Made by a program: the position numbers and the translations under genes. A stretch of DNA of 64,000 nt from Parasponia andersonii (lineage: Eukaryota > Streptophyta > Magnoliopsida > Rosales > Cannabaceae). Where the stretch lies: contig JXTB01000159.1 in NCBI GenBank assembly GCA_002914805.1, positions 499,910 through 563,909 of the forward strand, read 5' to 3'. A model generated the notes under the pieces. It was not told where the DNA came from. It did no database searches and worked only from the letters and a program-made list of their open reading frames with translations. Numbering within the stretch: position 1 is the first letter of the stretch; each line of letters opens with the position of its first letter. Below are positions 61,176 through 64,000 of this stretch, one piece after another.

Positions 61176-61750
61176 AAAAAAATCTAACCTCTCTCTCTAC
61201 TTATATTTCCTCCCAACAAAAAAGCCAACGATGCCCTGCTTGGAGGCCAAAGGGGGAATTTTTTCTTCTCCTTCTCTGGATTCCTCTCTTCACCCTCTTC
61301 TTCCTCCTCCTTTCTATTTCTTTTTTCTTCTTCTTTTTTAGTTTTAAAAAGTAAAGATCTAGATCTAGTTTATAGTACGGCCTTTCGTGTAGATTTTAGT
61401 CCTGTCCATATATGAGATTTCTTTTTAGATCCAAATCTGTTTAGTGGTCAGTTTTTATTTTTTGTTTTTTTTCATGGGCATGGATCTCAATTGGTATTGA
61501 CCTCATATAGTCTACCCCATCAAGAATGCAGCTAAGAACAAGTATTGAAGGCAATAGATTACTAGTGGTCCTAGTTATCTCTTTCTTTTAAAGAATTAAG
61601 ATAATCTATTCATTTATTCATAGTTGTATTTGTGATTCATTTTTCGTCTCCTTTCTTTTAGGAGAGTGAAATTGTAATCATTATATTTATATTATAATTT
61701 GAAACTTTTACTTTGATTAATAATATTCCCTTAAGAAACTTGTTTATATA
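61176..61750 (+). repeat. Unclassified ~600-bp dispersed repeat, copy 3
   Basis: Third copy on the same strand as 466 and 26683, with a CT-rich head, AAAAAAGCCAACGATGCCCT, AGATCTAGATCTAG, TATAGTCTACC, GTATTGAAGGCAATAGATTA and TTTGATTAATAATATT. Its tail ends in an A-run instead of (AT)n. Confidence 0.6.
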
Positions 61751-62859
61751 AAAAAAACGTAGTATAAGAAAACTANTTTTTTTACCCTTCCCGGTGGCAT
61801 CAAGATGCCACTGTGGCATAATATCTTATTTTTGTTTTTTAATTAATAGAATATTTATTTTCCTCTTACAAGTAAATAGAAACTTACTCAATAATTATAA
61901 GTTTGGATAATACTTAGGTTCTAGTTATTGCACTAAGTTTTTAATACCAATATATGTGATATGTGATTTGTTGCCACTCAACTGGTAGTAATGTTTAATC
62001 TATTTACAGTAAGTTTTAATATACCAATTAATCATGATTACAGTTTACATATTACATGTGTTGTTACAAAAAATTTGATATAATAGCTGAGACCCGTGGC
62101 ACTATCTCATATGTTTTTCATTGTATTTTGGTAAATCAATTATATAATGTTGGAATTTTTTGTTGTTCAAATACAGAGGATAAGAAATTTGGTAAAATAT
62201 TTATGCTTTTATTCTCATATTGGAAAAAAACAAAAGTTGGGACACTTATAAATTTTTATACACTTTTTAAAGAGCAATGACCCTACAGGGGAAGACTCTC
62301 TTGTGGCTGCTTGATGATGTGGATAATGAGATTGTAGAAGCACGTATAAAATTATTTTTTATTTTAGAAAAGGGAATTTTCCAAGGCACAAACCATCATT
62401 TGTAACTATTTTGAAACAAGTGTTCATATGTCTTTTACGTGAGTTTTCATTATTGTTTGGTGCAAATTCACCCAAAATTTGTCGTATCTTGGAAGCGACT
62501 TGCCTGATATCCTCCTACAAACAAAGTTACTAAGAGGAGGTAAATAATGCTTTAGAAAGAGCTACATGTTTCAAGTCTCTTATTCTAGATTGTACAATAA
62601 ATGTAAATAAAAGGAAACACAAGATGTTTTTTTTTTTTAATTAATTTCAAATTCTTTTGTTTACTAATGTAATTTAATTCTAGTGTAATTTTCTNAAAAC
62701 GAGTTTGACACGTCTCAGCCATTTGGTAAACTAGATCTCACGAAAAGAAGAGGTAGCTAGATTGATCAGACGCCTTGTAAGGTAAATACTACAACACTAA
62801 AAACACTCTTAGGTTTCTAACAATCAAAGTAAAAGTAAAGACAAGATCTTGACGTATAT
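61751..62859. other. AT-rich intergenic sequence
   Basis: No gene was seen; single N bases lie at 61776 and 62695. A 74-codon frame at 62056 has no recognisable content. Confidence 0.4.
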
Positions 62860-64000
62860 AATGTCACACCTGTTGTAACATGCAATATATGAGGTTATAA
62901 ACGTTTATAATAAATAAATAATGTTACCAAAATATTATGCTCCAACTTTGAGTAGAATTTTGGTTGTACTTCAGAACAAAGGATTGTTAACCGTCGAGGG
63001 TTGTGTTCCACACAGAGTCCTTAAAACTGATTCGCTCCCTCCACCAGAATGCTTGAGGATTTTGCAAGCGTCAGTCTCCCAGGATACAACGACGAAGAGT
63101 AGCAGGTGAAGCACCAACACCTCCACTCTACGAACTGGATTGCTTTGAACTCAAAATTTTCTAGACACTCGAAAAGTTCTAGCTAAAAAAAAACTGAGGA
63201 ACTCAAGAACACTTGAGAGAGAATGGCAAAGAGAATAAGGCTTCTGTTCTTTGTTTTTGGTGTGTGGAATGAAGAGGGGAAGCTCACATTTTATAGTCTC
63301 CAAGGAGGGACTTGGTAGCAAAACCAGAAATCCATTAATCTCAAAAACGTTTTCTAGTCATTATGGGTAATAAAAACCAAAACGTTCCTGGTTCATAATG
63401 ATCCAAAACGTTCCTGGTTCATAATGAAAAAAAAAACGTTCATTCTGGTTCATAATGAAGAAAAAACGTTCATTCTGGTTCATAATGAAGAAAAAAGAAT
63501 ATTAGGCCACAACAAAAGGTTGGGCTTATTATGGGCCAAGTTTCGGCCCGGCATTCGTGTCCGCAGGTGCGGGCACACACGAGCCCATGCAAATTCAGGC
63601 CCAACCCCGAAGATTTACACCCCCCTGCGCGCGCCTGAGAGAGCATCTGTGGTTGCTATTCTTACCACCATCACAAAACAAGGTTCTATATAAACCACTT
63701 GCACCATGCATTTCCCACCAATGTGGGATTATAATATTTTCCTTTCATTTTCCATTTCAATGATGCACTTTTGAGCAACAATTTCTCATTCATCCGTGCA
63801 CCATTTTGAGCGTGTGAATATACGAAATCGATGTCCTCGCAGAGGAGAACAAGAATTCACTAAGATCTTTCATCAAAAAGATGTGGATCCCATTCAATTT
63901 TTAGCTTCAAAATGGTCCAAGAAAATGGGTTTTATAACAAATTTAATCTTTAAAATCCACTTGGGCTTCCAAGCCCAAGCCAAGCCCAAATTGTTTCCTT
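62860..64000. repeat. Probable dispersed repeat or LTR fragment at the window edge
   Basis: This block is less AT-rich than its surroundings and contains a TATATAAA-like box (about 63685), a four-copy tandem repeat and the CCCACCAATGTGGGATTA palindrome-like segment at 63714. These are common in plant LTR sequences. No protein domain is visible and the region runs off the window, so the identification is tentative. Confidence 0.35.
63378..63494. repeat. Four-copy tandem repeat, 26-30 bp unit
   Basis: The units read AAAACGTTCCTGGTTCATAA, with TGATCC or TGAAAAAA to follow, then twice AAAACGTTCATTCTGGTTCA with ATAATGAAGAA to follow. An 89-codon frame across it only reflects the repeat. Confidence 0.85.

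Noticed and set aside
1..64000. CRISPR array, bacterial operons or an integrated virus
   Set aside because: The genes have GT-AG introns and plant families. Reverse transcriptase remnants have LTR-retrotransposon layout with tRNA-primer site and 5-bp target duplications, and no virus coat or movement genes were seen.
1..64000. tRNA or rRNA genes
   Set aside because: I looked for internal promoter boxes and paired ends and found none convincing by eye. A covariance-model search (tRNAscan-SE, Infernal) would be needed to exclude them.

Overview
The window is nuclear DNA from a flowering plant, most likely a eudicot. It is very AT-rich, with GT-AG introns, long intergenic spaces full of short inverted-repeat transposons, and genes whose closest recognisable relatives are plant families (KNOX class II, plant phospholipase D beta/gamma, the MS1/MMD1-like PHD proteins, L-type lectin receptor kinases). 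Nothing bacterial, viral or organellar was seen. A woody rosid is my guess from the protein flavour, but the sequence does not prove it. There is one 15-base run of N (28885-28899) and single Ns at 54243, 61776 and 62695.

Four genes look intact, and I could join every exon with the frame preserved. (1) 11097-14045, minus: a 710-residue PHD-finger protein of the MALE STERILITY 1 / MMD1-like group, 3 exons. (2) 15969-21580, plus: a 707-residue MINDY-type deubiquitinase, 12 exons, with Q43/C49/H556 as catalytic candidates, an ubiquitin-binding MIU helix and a C-terminal CAIM prenylation box. (3) 30354-35699, plus: KNAT7, a 290-residue class II KNOX homeodomain protein, 5 exons. (4) 55362-59372, plus: an 851-residue phospholipase D of the beta/gamma class, 10 exons, with both HKD motifs. 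Genes 1 and 2 are divergent neighbours. The four have no obvious joint pathway; this is an ordinary plant gene neighbourhood.

A fifth gene, an L-type lectin receptor kinase at 38106-47868, is dead. Its lectin part carries in-frame stops. A 2.67-kb solo LTR (39028-41699) cuts it just before the transmembrane region, and a 5.0-kb Copia retrotransposon (42124-47147, minus) cuts it inside the kinase domain. Target-site duplications at both insertions let the gene's reading be followed straight across.

The rest is repeat territory. It holds three solo LTRs of one family (1970-4509, 39028-41699, 48458-50562); a Ty3/gypsy reverse transcriptase scrap (52470-52910); at least four copies of one short MITE between 47.9 and 53.7 kb; a near-perfect 355-bp foldback (53141-53495); three copies of a second MITE family, one in a KNAT7 intron and two head-to-head downstream of it; an inverted-repeat element built around a minisatellite (5419-6230); and three same-strand copies of an unclassified ~600-bp repeat (466, 26683 and 61176).

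The most unusual feature is a ~0.9-kb direct duplication of the MINDY gene's promoter and 5' leader (9284-10268 and 15072-15963). It brackets the PHD gene and stops a few bases short of the MINDY start codon. I found no clearly new biological system; the findings are mostly structural and evolutionary.
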